Origin: DASREM01 sp035652095
GTDB lineage: Bacteria; Acidobacteriota; Terriglobia; Terriglobales; Acidobacteriaceae
Reading direction: 5' to 3'
Assembly: GCA_035652095.1 (NCBI GenBank)
Contig: DASREM010000056.1
Coordinates: 1 to 64,000 of the forward strand
DNA: 64,000 nt
Shown here one piece after another: positions 45,463 to 53,794 of this stretch. How positions within the stretch are numbered: the first letter of the stretch is position 1; every line of letters begins with the position of its first letter. The notes under the pieces were generated by a model. That model did no database searches. It was not told the DNA's origin and saw only the letters and a program-made list of their open reading frames with translations. The position numbers and the translations under genes were made by a program.

Positions 45463-46197
45463 ATGAGAAATGCGAGCCGCGTAAGAATGATCCGCCGTTT
45501 TGCTCTCGGGATCCTGTTCCTTGGGGCCACCTCGTGGGCACAAGATCGATCACCAGTAATTGATCAGATCGCAAAGGCCTATGGTATCGATTCCTGGGAT
45601 CAAGTTCAGGCCATCCGCTACACATGGAACGGGGAAGTCCCCGGGCTCTTCAAGGTTGCTCACGCGTGGGAGTGGGAACCGAAGAGCAACAAGGTTTCAT
45701 ACGAGGGGAAGGACAAAGACGGGAAGCCGGTCAAGGTCAGCTACATGCGCTCTGAGCTCAGTAGCCAGCCTGATGCGGTGAAAAACGAAGTGGATCCGGC
45801 GTTCATCAACGATAACTATTGGCTTCTTTTCCCATTTCACGCGAACTGGGACACCAGCGCCGCTATTACTGATCAGGGAATGAAAAAATTACCGGTGGGC
45901 AGCGGCTCAGCTGAACTGGTGGTAGTGAAGTATCCCTCGGACGGTGGCTATACTCCCGGAGACACCTGGGATCTCTACGTTGGGAAAGACAAGCGGGTCC
46001 AGCACCTCGTGTATCACCGCGGCGGGCCCAGAAAGCCGAGCCTGGTGAGCGCAACCTGGGCCGGCTACAAGAAGGCAGGTCCTCTGCTGTTTTCAACCGA
46101 GCATCGCGGCACCGCGGATGGCAAGCCCCTGCGGATTTTCCTGACCGATGTGGCAGTCAAGCTGACGGGATCAGACGCCTGGGTAAACGCAAAGTAA
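45463..46197 (+). CDS. Exported protein of unknown function
   Basis: A 244-residue secreted protein: signal peptide (FALGILFLGATSWA, cleavage before QDRSP), then a beta-rich domain with IRYTWNGEVPG, SYEGKDKDGKPVKVSYMRSE and DGKPLRIFLTDVAVKLTGSD. The curved beta-sheet pattern recalls LolA-like lipoprotein-binding folds, but this is weak. It has its own ribosome site (AAGGAGCG) and converges with the radical SAM operon. Confidence 0.72.
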   Translation: MRNASRVRMIRRFALGILFLGATSWAQDRSPVIDQIAKAYGIDSWDQVQAIRYTWNGEVPGLFKVAHAWEWEPKSNKVSYEGKDKDGKPVKVSYMRSELSSQPDAVKNEVDPAFINDNYWLLFPFHANWDTSAAITDQGMKKLPVGSGSAELVVVKYPSDGGYTPGDTWDLYVGKDKRVQHLVYHRGGPRKPSLVSATWAGYKKAGPLLFSTEHRGTADGKPLRIFLTDVAVKLTGSDAWVNAK

Positions 46198-46220
46198 GGG
46201 TTGACTCCATCTGTTGTGGT

Positions 46221-47273
46221 TCATGAATCAGCGCCCCTGGCAATTACAACGGTAGTGCAGGAACTGCTCAGCTTGGGCAGGTCGCGGGCCGCTGCCATGC
46301 GAACTTCCAAGCTGCGGCGTTCTCCGCGGATGATCGGGCAGTAAAAATCAGGCTCGAGCAGTGCGCCCTGGAGACGTCGGCGTCCGGCACAGCCGCCGTG
46401 GCAAGAATCGCGAAAGTCGCAACCTTCGCACGCCTCGGGAAGTGTGCGGGCCTGGTGGAAGGGCGCGGAGTCGACGATGTCGAGCCCCAGCGAAACTAAG
46501 TCCGACAGCGGCTCCCCTCGTCCCGGCCAATAGACGCAGGGCTGCGTCGTGCCGCGCGGTGTAACTCTCACCGTGCTTACGCCGCAGCCTCCCCGGAGCG
46601 GGGGGAGACCCGCCATGGCCCGAACCAGCGGTTCGCCAATGGCAATCACATCGGTCTCGGCAAAGAGCCGCCGGAAGCCCTCCCAGTACTCTTCATAGGA
46701 CAGGGCGTAAATGTCAGATTGCACCGACTGGTAGACGTTCACACGCAGCGGAGCGTTGAACTTCTTGGCGACGCGGGCGACCTCCGCCAGGCGCAGGTAA
46801 TTCGCCTTCATCATGACCGCGATGATGGTGACCGGCACGCCGAGCGTCACACACCGGGTCGCTTGCTGGTGGATCAGTTCCCAATTGCCGCTTCCGCGCT
46901 GTGCATCCTGCTCCTGTTGCGTCGGGTAGTCGAGTGAGAACTCAATATCGTGAAAGGCGCGAAGCTCGTCGTCTTCTAAAACGGCGACACTGTGGCCGTT
47001 GGAAGTGATCGTGAGTTTGACCGGCTGCGTTCGCAAGTAGGACAGAATGGTTTTGAAATCGGGATGCATCCCGTTCTCGCCGGTGCCCAGGTTCACCGAA
47101 CGGATCGGCAGCCGTTGCATGACGGACTGGACCTGATCCAACGAGAGGCGGTCGGTGCGCGCCGGATCGCGGTAGCAAAAGGAACAGGAGAGGTTGCATT
47201 CGTTGGTAAGCCCGAGGCCAAGCGAGATGCCGGTGTCAGCGGCGGCCAGGGGCGCTGGTCTGACATCCTTCAC
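46221..47273 (-). CDS. Radical SAM/SPASM protein
   Basis: A 350-residue iron-sulfur enzyme. The radical SAM cluster motif C26-x3-C30-x2-C33 is in NECNLSCSFCYRD. The C-terminus fits the SPASM pattern exactly: C-x10-G-x4-C (CGVSTVRV..G..PC), then C-x2-C-x5-C-x3-C (CEGC, SCHGGC) and a final YCP, which would hold auxiliary clusters. Such enzymes modify peptides or act on small molecules. GTG 47273 follows GGAGGATC and overlaps the methyltransferase stop (GTGA). No precursor peptide is recognised nearby. Confidence 0.9.
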   Translation of the reverse strand: MKDVRPAPLAAADTGISLGLGLTNECNLSCSFCYRDPARTDRLSLDQVQSVMQRLPIRSVNLGTGENGMHPDFKTILSYLRTQPVKLTITSNGHSVAVLEDDELRAFHDIEFSLDYPTQQEQDAQRGSGNWELIHQQATRCVTLGVPVTIIAVMMKANYLRLAEVARVAKKFNAPLRVNVYQSVQSDIYALSYEEYWEGFRRLFAETDVIAIGEPLVRAMAGLPPLRGGCGVSTVRVTPRGTTQPCVYWPGRGEPLSDLVSLGLDIVDSAPFHQARTLPEACEGCDFRDSCHGGCAGRRRLQGALLEPDFYCPIIRGERRSLEVRMAAARDLPKLSSSCTTVVIARGADS

Positions 47274-48088
47274 GAGCGATCCTCCACCCCCGGACCTGAT
47301 CGACGCGCGATGAAGTGTGCGTAGCGCGCGATTGCAGCAAATTCTGGCCGGGCTCCGAGCTTGCATTCCATCTTCAGAATTCGATCATATTCCTGGTTGC
47401 GGGATACTGTAAGCGGCAGATAGTCTGCGACTACGCGGACACCACGCTCAGCAATGACGGCCAGCGACGCGGCTTTCAACATGCGTCGCAGGATATGCGT
47501 GCTGAAAAGTCGCACCCGACCTCCGTAAAGAGACTCGTGTCCCCATTCGGCCGTAAGGCTTTCCTCCGCCGCATCCAAATCGCCGTTCGTGATAGCCGAT
47601 TTCAATACCTCGCCCGCCTGGCTGCGCACGAGGACGGAAAGCACGGAAGCTGAGTTTCGCAAAGCTCGTGCCGCAGCGCTCAACACAGACTCGGGCTCGT
47701 TTACATATTCCAGAACATTGTGGCAGAGAACCAGGTCGAAGGATCCGGGAGGGAAGAATTGCGGCAATTGAGCGGCGTCGCCCTGCTTTAATGTGACCTT
47801 CGCCAAAACGCAGTCCTCATTCGCCGCGCGCTCTGCAATTTCCAGCATCTCTGGAGAGGAATCCAGCATGGTGACATGAATGCCAAGCTTCGCCAGGCGA
47901 ATGGCTGTTGCTCCCGTGCCGCTTCCAATATCCAAGGCATGCAAGGATTGTTTGGCCTGCGCGGGAAGGAAATCCTCGATATTGGCAAACGCCAAGTCAG
48001 AGCGCAACCGTCCGTCGGGGGTCTCCAGGTAGGCGGCGTACTTCTGCGCGCCGCTGTGGAAGCGTTCGTTATCGCGGTCAGCCGGCAT
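47270..48088 (-). CDS. Class I SAM-dependent methyltransferase (CmoM-like)
   Basis: A 272-residue methyltransferase with motif I LHALDIGSGTGATAIRLA, VTMLDSSPEMLEIAERA, and LVLCHNVLEYVNEPESVL. The C-terminal part (RVVADYLPLT... ELGARPEFAAIARYAHFIAR-like) recalls CmoM/SmtA, which methylates tRNA wobble uridine derivatives, but the operon setting suggests another substrate. Start is ATG 48088 (MPADRDNERF) or GTG 48133, 12 bases after the chrA stop. Coupled to the radical SAM gene by a four-base overlap. Confidence 0.85.
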   Translation of the reverse strand: MPADRDNERFHSGAQKYAAYLETPDGRLRSDLAFANIEDFLPAQAKQSLHALDIGSGTGATAIRLAKLGIHVTMLDSSPEMLEIAERAANEDCVLAKVTLKQGDAAQLPQFFPPGSFDLVLCHNVLEYVNEPESVLSAAARALRNSASVLSVLVRSQAGEVLKSAITNGDLDAAEESLTAEWGHESLYGGRVRLFSTHILRRMLKAASLAVIAERGVRVVADYLPLTVSRNQEYDRILKMECKLGARPEFAAIARYAHFIARRSGPGVEDRS

Positions 48089-48145
48089 CCCAACCCAAAA
48101 GCAACAATTCTTTGGTCCTCGTGGAAATTCCACTCTCTCACAAAT

Positions 48146-49321
48146 TCAGCCGGCGTGCCTGAGAAACACTCCAAGCACTCCCGCGGCCAGGATGAGAATC
48201 GGTTCGGGAACTTTCTTTGTGACCAGCAGGGTGATGAGGGTAGCCAGAGCAATCATGATCGTCGGCAGATCCACCAGGGATCGCCGAGCCAGGATGTAGG
48301 CCGCACCCGCAATGGCCCCTACCGCCGACGCTGTAACCCCTTGCACGAACGCCTTGACCTGCGGGTTCTGCGCAAAGCGGCGATAGTAAGGAGCTCCCAA
48401 CAACACGATGAAATAAGGGGGAGCGAATACGGCCCAGGCTGCCGCAAACGCACCCAAGGGGCCGGCGACAAGAAACCCGATGAAGGCCGCAGTAATGACG
48501 ACCGGTCCCGGAGTAATCATGGCGACCGCGACGGCATCCACAAATTGTTGTTCCGTGAGCCAGTGAAATTTAGTAACGACGCCTCCATATAGGAAGGGAA
48601 CGATTGCCAACCCGCTTCCGAACACGAAAGCCCCGGCCTTCAGAAAGAAGAGAAAAAGCGCGGTCACTGTGGTTGCGCTTGCCAGTCCACTGTTCCCCGT
48701 AAACAGGGAATCCACCCCGCTAATCCAAACCAGCGGCGCTGCTCGCGCCGCTAAAGAAGGAGGGGCTTTGATTAACATTGCGACCACCCCGCACAACACA
48801 AAGAGCCAAACGATTTCGGATTTGGTCCAGGCAGTGGTGATCACGAGCGCAGCGAAGATGGTCCAGAGCAGCCAGTCTTTTCCAACGGTCGTGCGGACAA
48901 GCTTGATGGCACTGCGCACGATGATCGCGATCACCGCCGCGCCAATGCCGTAGAACATGCCCTTAATCCAGGGCAAGCTGCCGAAGTGGACGTAAAGGGC
49001 CGCCAGGATGAGAACCATGAGGAAAGAAGGCAGGATAAAGGCGACGCCCACCATGGTTGCGCCCAGAATTCCCGCCCGCAACCATCCGAGATACATGGCC
49101 AGTTGTGCGGCCAGAGGTCCGGGCGAGAGTTGCGCGAACGCGAGGCCTTCCAGATAATCCTGCTTCGAGACCCACCCGCGGTCTTCCACCAGGTCTTTCT
49201 GCATGTAACCGGCAAGAGCAATCGGTCCTCCGAAACCGACGCTGCCGAGGAGAAGGAAATAGCTGACATAGCGCGCAAGTGAAACTTGCGGTCCGCTGGT
49301 CGAATTCAGGTTGGGGTTCAT
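48146..49321 (-). CDS. chrA: Chromate transporter ChrA
   Basis: A 391-residue bidomain CHR transporter with about ten helices. The N-terminal half has SVGFGGPIALAGYMQKDLVE and AFAQLSPGPLAAQLAMYLG; the second half repeats them as GAFVFGSGLAIVPFLYGGVV and AVAMITPGPVVITAAFIG. Family members extrude chromate. Its start overlaps the ornithine cyclodeaminase-type gene by four bases (ATGA), so it is translated from the same message as chrB. Confidence 0.93.
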   Translation of the reverse strand: MNPNLNSTSGPQVSLARYVSYFLLLGSVGFGGPIALAGYMQKDLVEDRGWVSKQDYLEGLAFAQLSPGPLAAQLAMYLGWLRAGILGATMVGVAFILPSFLMVLILAALYVHFGSLPWIKGMFYGIGAAVIAIIVRSAIKLVRTTVGKDWLLWTIFAALVITTAWTKSEIVWLFVLCGVVAMLIKAPPSLAARAAPLVWISGVDSLFTGNSGLASATTVTALFLFFLKAGAFVFGSGLAIVPFLYGGVVTKFHWLTEQQFVDAVAVAMITPGPVVITAAFIGFLVAGPLGAFAAAWAVFAPPYFIVLLGAPYYRRFAQNPQVKAFVQGVTASAVGAIAGAAYILARRSLVDLPTIMIALATLITLLVTKKVPEPILILAAGVLGVFLRHAG

Positions 49322-50310
49322 TGTGAGGAGTTGCTGAGATGGAGCGCGGTGCCAATCCCACGAGAACAGGCTTTTTCATAGACCAGGGCGGCGGCAGCAC
49401 CATCCTGAAGCGCCATTCCAGTACTGTCAAAAATGATGATTTCGTCCTCCGATTCCCGGCCCGGCTTCCTGCCTGTGACAATTTCACCGAGTTCGGCATG
49501 AACTTTGGCGCGATTGACCAGCCCAGCGTCAAGAGCGTGATGAAGGTCTCCGATGGTGGCACACTGTTCAATGACGTCGCAAACGATCTTGCTTCGCGCC
49601 ATCAAAGCGGGGTGAATCTCAGCTTTGTGCGGATTATCCGCGCCGACTGCCGCAATAAAAACTCCGTCGCCAACGATCTCCGGACCAAACAACGGCTCCT
49701 CTGAAGTCGTGCAGGTGACACAGATGTCGCTGCGACGTACCGCATCGGCGAGATTGTCGGCAGCCGTGGTTTCGAGATGCAGTTGGGGACCGAGTTCACG
49801 CGCGAAGTTGGAAGCTCGACTGCTGTTCTGGTCAAATACGAACGCTGCCTGGAGTTGGAGGACGCTGCAAATAGCGGCGAGTTGAACGCGGCCTTGGGTG
49901 CCGCAGCCGCAGATCGTAGCGATTCGTGAATCGGCCCTCGCCAGGTGCCTGGCCGCGATGGCCGTGGCAGCCGCTGTCCGCAACGAGGTGATGTCCCGCG
50001 AATCCATGAAGGCAAGTGGCACTCCATTTTCGGCGTTACAAAGAACGATGATGCCTTGAATGGTCGGAAGGCCATGCCCTGGGTTCCCGGGAAAATTCGC
50101 ATTCAGCTTTGCGGCGAAGTAAGGCGGCAGCGCTCCTGCCTTGATATGGAAGCCGCCCTTCGGCAGGTGCATGCCCAGCACACCGGGAGGAATGGCCTCG
50201 CCTTGCCCATGAATCCTGAAGGCCTGCTCGACGGCGGCGATGCACTCGTCGAGAGTGAGCAGAGAGTTCACGTCAGTTGCTGAGAGAAACAGGATCGTGT
50301 CGGGATTCAT
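49318..50310 (-). CDS. Ornithine cyclodeaminase / mu-crystallin family protein
   Basis: A 330-residue NAD(P)-dependent enzyme. Features: KLNANFPGNPGHGLPTIQG, MDSRDITSLRTAAATAIAAR, and the Rossmann motif ICGCGTQGRVQL; ends with EDEIIIFDSTGMALQD. Members deaminate ornithine to proline, or reduce imines/alanine; substrate unknown here. Overlaps both neighbours by four bases (pepE before, chrA after). Confidence 0.88.
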   Translation of the reverse strand: MNPDTILFLSATDVNSLLTLDECIAAVEQAFRIHGQGEAIPPGVLGMHLPKGGFHIKAGALPPYFAAKLNANFPGNPGHGLPTIQGIIVLCNAENGVPLAFMDSRDITSLRTAAATAIAARHLARADSRIATICGCGTQGRVQLAAICSVLQLQAAFVFDQNSSRASNFARELGPQLHLETTAADNLADAVRRSDICVTCTTSEEPLFGPEIVGDGVFIAAVGADNPHKAEIHPALMARSKIVCDVIEQCATIGDLHHALDAGLVNRAKVHAELGEIVTGRKPGRESEDEIIIFDSTGMALQDGAAAALVYEKACSRGIGTALHLSNSSQ

Positions 50311-51056
50311 AGGATGTAACCGGCCGCGGATGGCGACTCCGCCAGCTGTGGCTCCAGATTGCCATCGGGCTGAGCTTCGAAAGGGCGCTCCCCGCGGCGG
50401 AAGATGCGCGCCGGGTGCGGCCCTTTCAAACGGACTGTGCCGTCCTGCACACGAATCATCGATCCTTCCCGCAAACCTACCACCGGCTGCTCGTTCTCCT
50501 CGAGAAACTGCAGAATGCGTTGTTCCTGGGTCTCACCCATATGAGTAGAGGAAGGGTCCGGATCGAGATAGTGTGGGCTGATCTGAAAGGGAACCAGGCC
50601 CAGGGCATCAAAACTTGGCGGCTGGATAATCGGCATGTCCTTGGTGGTTTTCAGACTTGGGCCGCTAACGATCGCACCCGCGCTGGACCCGATATAGCAG
50701 ACGCCGGAATGAACCGCACGCCGGATCGGATCGAGGAGCCGGTGCTCGTGCAGTGCACACAGCAGACGAAAGGTGTTGCCGCCGCCGACAAAGATCAGTT
50801 CCGCGTGCTCGATCGCGCGTGCTGCATTCGACACGTCGTGGACGGATGTGAGTTCCATACCCAAGTCGCGAAAACGGGATTCGGCTTGCGAGGCGTAGCC
50901 CCGGCGATCATGAAGGGCGTAGGGAATGAAGACGGCGCGCACGCGGTCGCCGGCAAAATCACGGATCTCGGCTTCGGCATGGTCGAGATAACCGCCGCCG
51001 TGCAGTGTCGAGTTGCTGATTAAGAGCAGGCGAATTCCGGCGTGGATGGCCGACAT
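50307..51056 (-). CDS. pepE: Peptidase E (S51, Asp-specific dipeptidase)
   Basis: A 249-residue serine peptidase. The nucleophile is S125 in CYIGSSAGAIVSG, with the preceding FVGGGNTFRLL loop and the His in ISPHYLDPD. S51 enzymes cleave Asp-X dipeptides; cyanophycinases belong to the same family, but the length and motifs are those of PepE. A strong AGGAGGTGA precedes ATG 51056, 16 bases after chrB. Its role in a chromate operon is not obvious. Confidence 0.9.
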   Translation of the reverse strand: MSAIHAGIRLLLISNSTLHGGGYLDHAEAEIRDFAGDRVRAVFIPYALHDRRGYASQAESRFRDLGMELTSVHDVSNAARAIEHAELIFVGGGNTFRLLCALHEHRLLDPIRRAVHSGVCYIGSSAGAIVSGPSLKTTKDMPIIQPPSFDALGLVPFQISPHYLDPDPSSTHMGETQEQRILQFLEENEQPVVGLREGSMIRVQDGTVRLKGPHPARIFRRGERPFEAQPDGNLEPQLAESPSAAGYIL

Positions 51057-51072
51057 CTCTCACCTCCTAAAG

Positions 51073-51999
51073 TCACGCAAGCGACTCGTATAGTCCCTCG
51101 ATCAGGTCCATTCCTCGCTGTAGAAGTTCATCATCTGGCACTTCCTGTTTTGCCCAGCCGCTGAGCACCTTGTCGAGCCCGAGAGCCTCCTGGCGCCCAT
51201 ACTTCTCGTCGCCGAGATCGGCATCGTGGATGATCTGCGCAATGCTCTTGACCCTGCTGTCGCGTATAGAGAATTCTTTGGTGAGAGTTTCAAAGGTGCA
51301 GTCCTCGCCACGATGGCCGAACCCTTCAGCACAAAACATGTCGAAAGGAATGGCATCAGGATGCCTGGAAGGCTCCGTAGCGAAGACAAAGCGGCTCTTG
51401 GGATCAATAAAACGACGAATCAGCCAGGCCGAAGAAACTCGGTCAATTCCGGGCCGCGGCCGTGTCATCCAAACCCGGTTGAGGTACTCGGCCGATTTCC
51501 TGGTGCGCCTGCTGCCACTCTCGGCGGCTGGCGCTTCTGCCTGTACCAGCAGTTTCTCCAGTTTGTGGCGCAACGGATTCTCGAAGAAGTCAATCTCCTG
51601 CAGTTCCTGGAAGTGCCGGCGAACACGTTTCAGGGTTGCCGCGGAGCGACGACTGGGAGAAACAGCCAGCAGTTTCCTGGCCTCATGCAGCAACTTCCGG
51701 TAGTCGCGGGAGCGGGCGTCGTTGAAGCGGCGCTGAAGTTCGTCATCGGAAAAGTTGTCGAATGCGTGTACCTGGACCACCGACGCTTGTCCTTTGTAGG
51801 TGCGAATCGCCGTTGCCAGCCATTCCATGCGTTCCTGATTTGCCGCCGAATTCGGGAGCAAGTAGCCCGAGCTGGGAAGGGACAGGGCCCCATAACGTTG
51901 CAATTTGCGCCAGATCTCCACGCGCTGGCTGGCATTGCGAACAGGGAGACTAAATACGAGCAGCAGCCAGGAAACGGATTTGCTCTGTGATACTCCCAT
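51073..51999 (-). CDS. chrB: Chromate resistance protein ChrB
   Basis: A 308-residue protein, first gene of the six-gene operon. The N-terminal domain (WLLLVFSLPVRNASQRVEIW, SGYLLPNSAANQE) and C-terminal domain (TRPRPGIDRVSSAWLIRRFI, MFCAEGFGHRGEDCTFETL, HDADLGDEK) match ChrB, described as a chromate-responsive regulator or accessory. No Shine-Dalgarno is visible ahead of ATG 51999; the AT-rich promoter region lies within 25 bases, so the message may be leaderless. Confidence 0.92.
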   Translation of the reverse strand: MGVSQSKSVSWLLLVFSLPVRNASQRVEIWRKLQRYGALSLPSSGYLLPNSAANQERMEWLATAIRTYKGQASVVQVHAFDNFSDDELQRRFNDARSRDYRKLLHEARKLLAVSPSRRSAATLKRVRRHFQELQEIDFFENPLRHKLEKLLVQAEAPAAESGSRRTRKSAEYLNRVWMTRPRPGIDRVSSAWLIRRFIDPKSRFVFATEPSRHPDAIPFDMFCAEGFGHRGEDCTFETLTKEFSIRDSRVKSIAQIIHDADLGDEKYGRQEALGLDKVLSGWAKQEVPDDELLQRGMDLIEGLYESLA

Positions 52000-52246
52000 T
52001 GCAAATATGTTATATGTGTATCAAAGTTGACGCAAGATCCTACGCAATCCGGTCCAGCCATTGCCCACATCCGCGGTTGAGGCGGATTTCATCAGTTATT
52101 TTCAGACAAGGACAATCCAATTTGGCGCCTGCCCCGTACCTGTGCAAGAGACATAGCTGGCTGTAGGCCCAAGGGGCTTTGCCGCTCCTGCACCCTGCGA
52201 CCCGATTGCTGGCTGCGTCTTTAGTTCATTCCCAGAGGCAGCACCG
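52000..52246. promoter_or_regulatory. Divergent promoter region of chrB operon and DUF4331 gene
   Basis: On the minus strand, TTGCGT and TATAAC-like elements with short spacing lie 10-45 bases upstream of chrB; the segment atatgttatatgtgtat (52005-52021) contains repeated TATGT and could be an operator. The plus-strand start at 52247 has AGAGGCAGC before it. Confidence 0.35.
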
Positions 52247-53737
52247 ATGAAAAAGCTGAAATTACTCGTGGTCCTTGCGGGGGCGCTGGCGATTCTGGCG
52301 CCTTCCGGTTTATTCGCATCCAGCCATCGCGAGGCGCCGATCACCGCACTAGACCGCACCGCCGACGTCACCGACTGGTACGCTTTTGTCAGTTACGATC
52401 ACCCTGACCGGGTCACCATGATCCTGAACGTTGACCCATTTCTCGAACCCTCCAACGGTCCCAACTATTTCCCTTTCGATCCCAATGTTCTCTACGAAAT
52501 GAAGGTGGATAACAACCGCGATGGGGTGGAAGACATCACTTTTCAGTTCCGTTTCACTACGGAAATTCGGCAATCCAATTTGTTTACTGGATTCGTAGGT
52601 GGCATTGCCGGCATTCCGCCAATCACCGCGCTCGACGGAACAGGTTCGGAGGGCTTGAGCCTGCGACAGAACTACAGCGTAACGCTGGTGAAAGACGGCA
52701 AGGCGATCTGCCTGAATAAGGGAAAGACGCTGTTCGCGGTCCCTTCCAACGTGGGGCCGCTCACGATGCCGGACTATCAGTCGCTCTTCAACCAGGGAAT
52801 CTACGATTTGGGCGGCGGGGTCCGGGTTTTCGCCGGTACGGTGGATGACCCATTCTTCATCGATCTGGGCGCGGCTTTTGATTCGCTGAATTTCCGCATG
52901 GGAGTGGGCGGGGTTCTGCCTGCGACCGAGGACGCCGATGATACGCATAACTATGCCCCCGACGCAGTGGCCGGTTTCAACGTCAACTCCATCGTCCTGG
53001 AAGTTCCCATTGCCATGCTGACCGCGGATGGCAAGACTCACGGCGCCGGCGACAAGCAGGCTGTGATTGGGACGTACGGTTCCACTTCGAGGCGTCATAT
53101 CACCGTGCGGCGATCGCCGGACCCGGAGAAAAACTCTGGTCCGTTCCAGCAAATTCAGCGAGAAGGCAACTCCCTGATCAATGAACTGGTGATTGGGACG
53201 GGATCTAAAGACCGTTTCAGCATGGACGATCCCGAGAACGACTCGCAATTTTCGGATTTCTTCCTGAACCCGGTGCTGGCGGGAGTGTTCGGTTCGATTG
53301 GTATTCCGGTGGCGCCGAATCCGCGCACCGACTTGCTGATTCTGGCGCAGTACGAACCGCCGATTTGTCCCGGTTGCGGCGCCGGAGATGCCGGCCCGAT
53401 TGCCGACCTGCTTCGCTTGAATACCGGGATCGCTCCGACTCCGGTCGGGAGTCAGAAGCGACTGGGATTCCTGGCGGGCGATATGGCCGGCTATCCCAAT
53501 GGACGCAGGCCCATCGACGACGTGGTCGACATTTCTTCGCGTGCGGTTGCCGGCATCCTGGTGGACCCGGTCAAATTCGGCACAGCGATCGGCGATGGAG
53601 TGCAGCTGAACAGTGAAGGCTATAACACAACGTTTCCGTACGTGATGCCGGCCAATAGCGGGCGCAATAGCCATCACATCGGACCCGGGCAGGCGGGATG
53701 CACCGGACAGCCGGACGGAATTTGTCCCGTGAACTGA
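52247..53737 (+). CDS. DUF4331 family secreted protein
   Basis: A 496-residue exported protein with a signal peptide (residues 5-23, ending LFAS) followed by the family hallmark SSHREAPITALDRTADVTDW. It continues with YAFVSYDHPDRVTMILNVDP, GVEDITFQFRFTTE and a C-terminal YPNGRRPIDDVVDISSR. Seven or more Cys include the cluster CPGCGAG and CTGQPDGICP. Function unknown. Followed 57 bases later by a TPR gene, probably same operon. Confidence 0.88.
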   Translation: MKKLKLLVVLAGALAILAPSGLFASSHREAPITALDRTADVTDWYAFVSYDHPDRVTMILNVDPFLEPSNGPNYFPFDPNVLYEMKVDNNRDGVEDITFQFRFTTEIRQSNLFTGFVGGIAGIPPITALDGTGSEGLSLRQNYSVTLVKDGKAICLNKGKTLFAVPSNVGPLTMPDYQSLFNQGIYDLGGGVRVFAGTVDDPFFIDLGAAFDSLNFRMGVGGVLPATEDADDTHNYAPDAVAGFNVNSIVLEVPIAMLTADGKTHGAGDKQAVIGTYGSTSRRHITVRRSPDPEKNSGPFQQIQREGNSLINELVIGTGSKDRFSMDDPENDSQFSDFFLNPVLAGVFGSIGIPVAPNPRTDLLILAQYEPPICPGCGAGDAGPIADLLRLNTGIAPTPVGSQKRLGFLAGDMAGYPNGRRPIDDVVDISSRAVAGILVDPVKFGTAIGDGVQLNSEGYNTTFPYVMPANSGRNSHHIGPGQAGCTGQPDGICPVN

Positions 53738-53794
53738 TCCAGCCGGGTGGCCGCCGAACCAACGGCGGCCAGAACTTTTATTGAGAGGAATGTT

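Noticed and set aside
46221..51999. Chromate operon as evidence of a plasmid or resistance island
   Set aside because: No transposase, integrase or plasmid gene is nearby, and composition looks like the flanks, so chromosomal residence is simpler.
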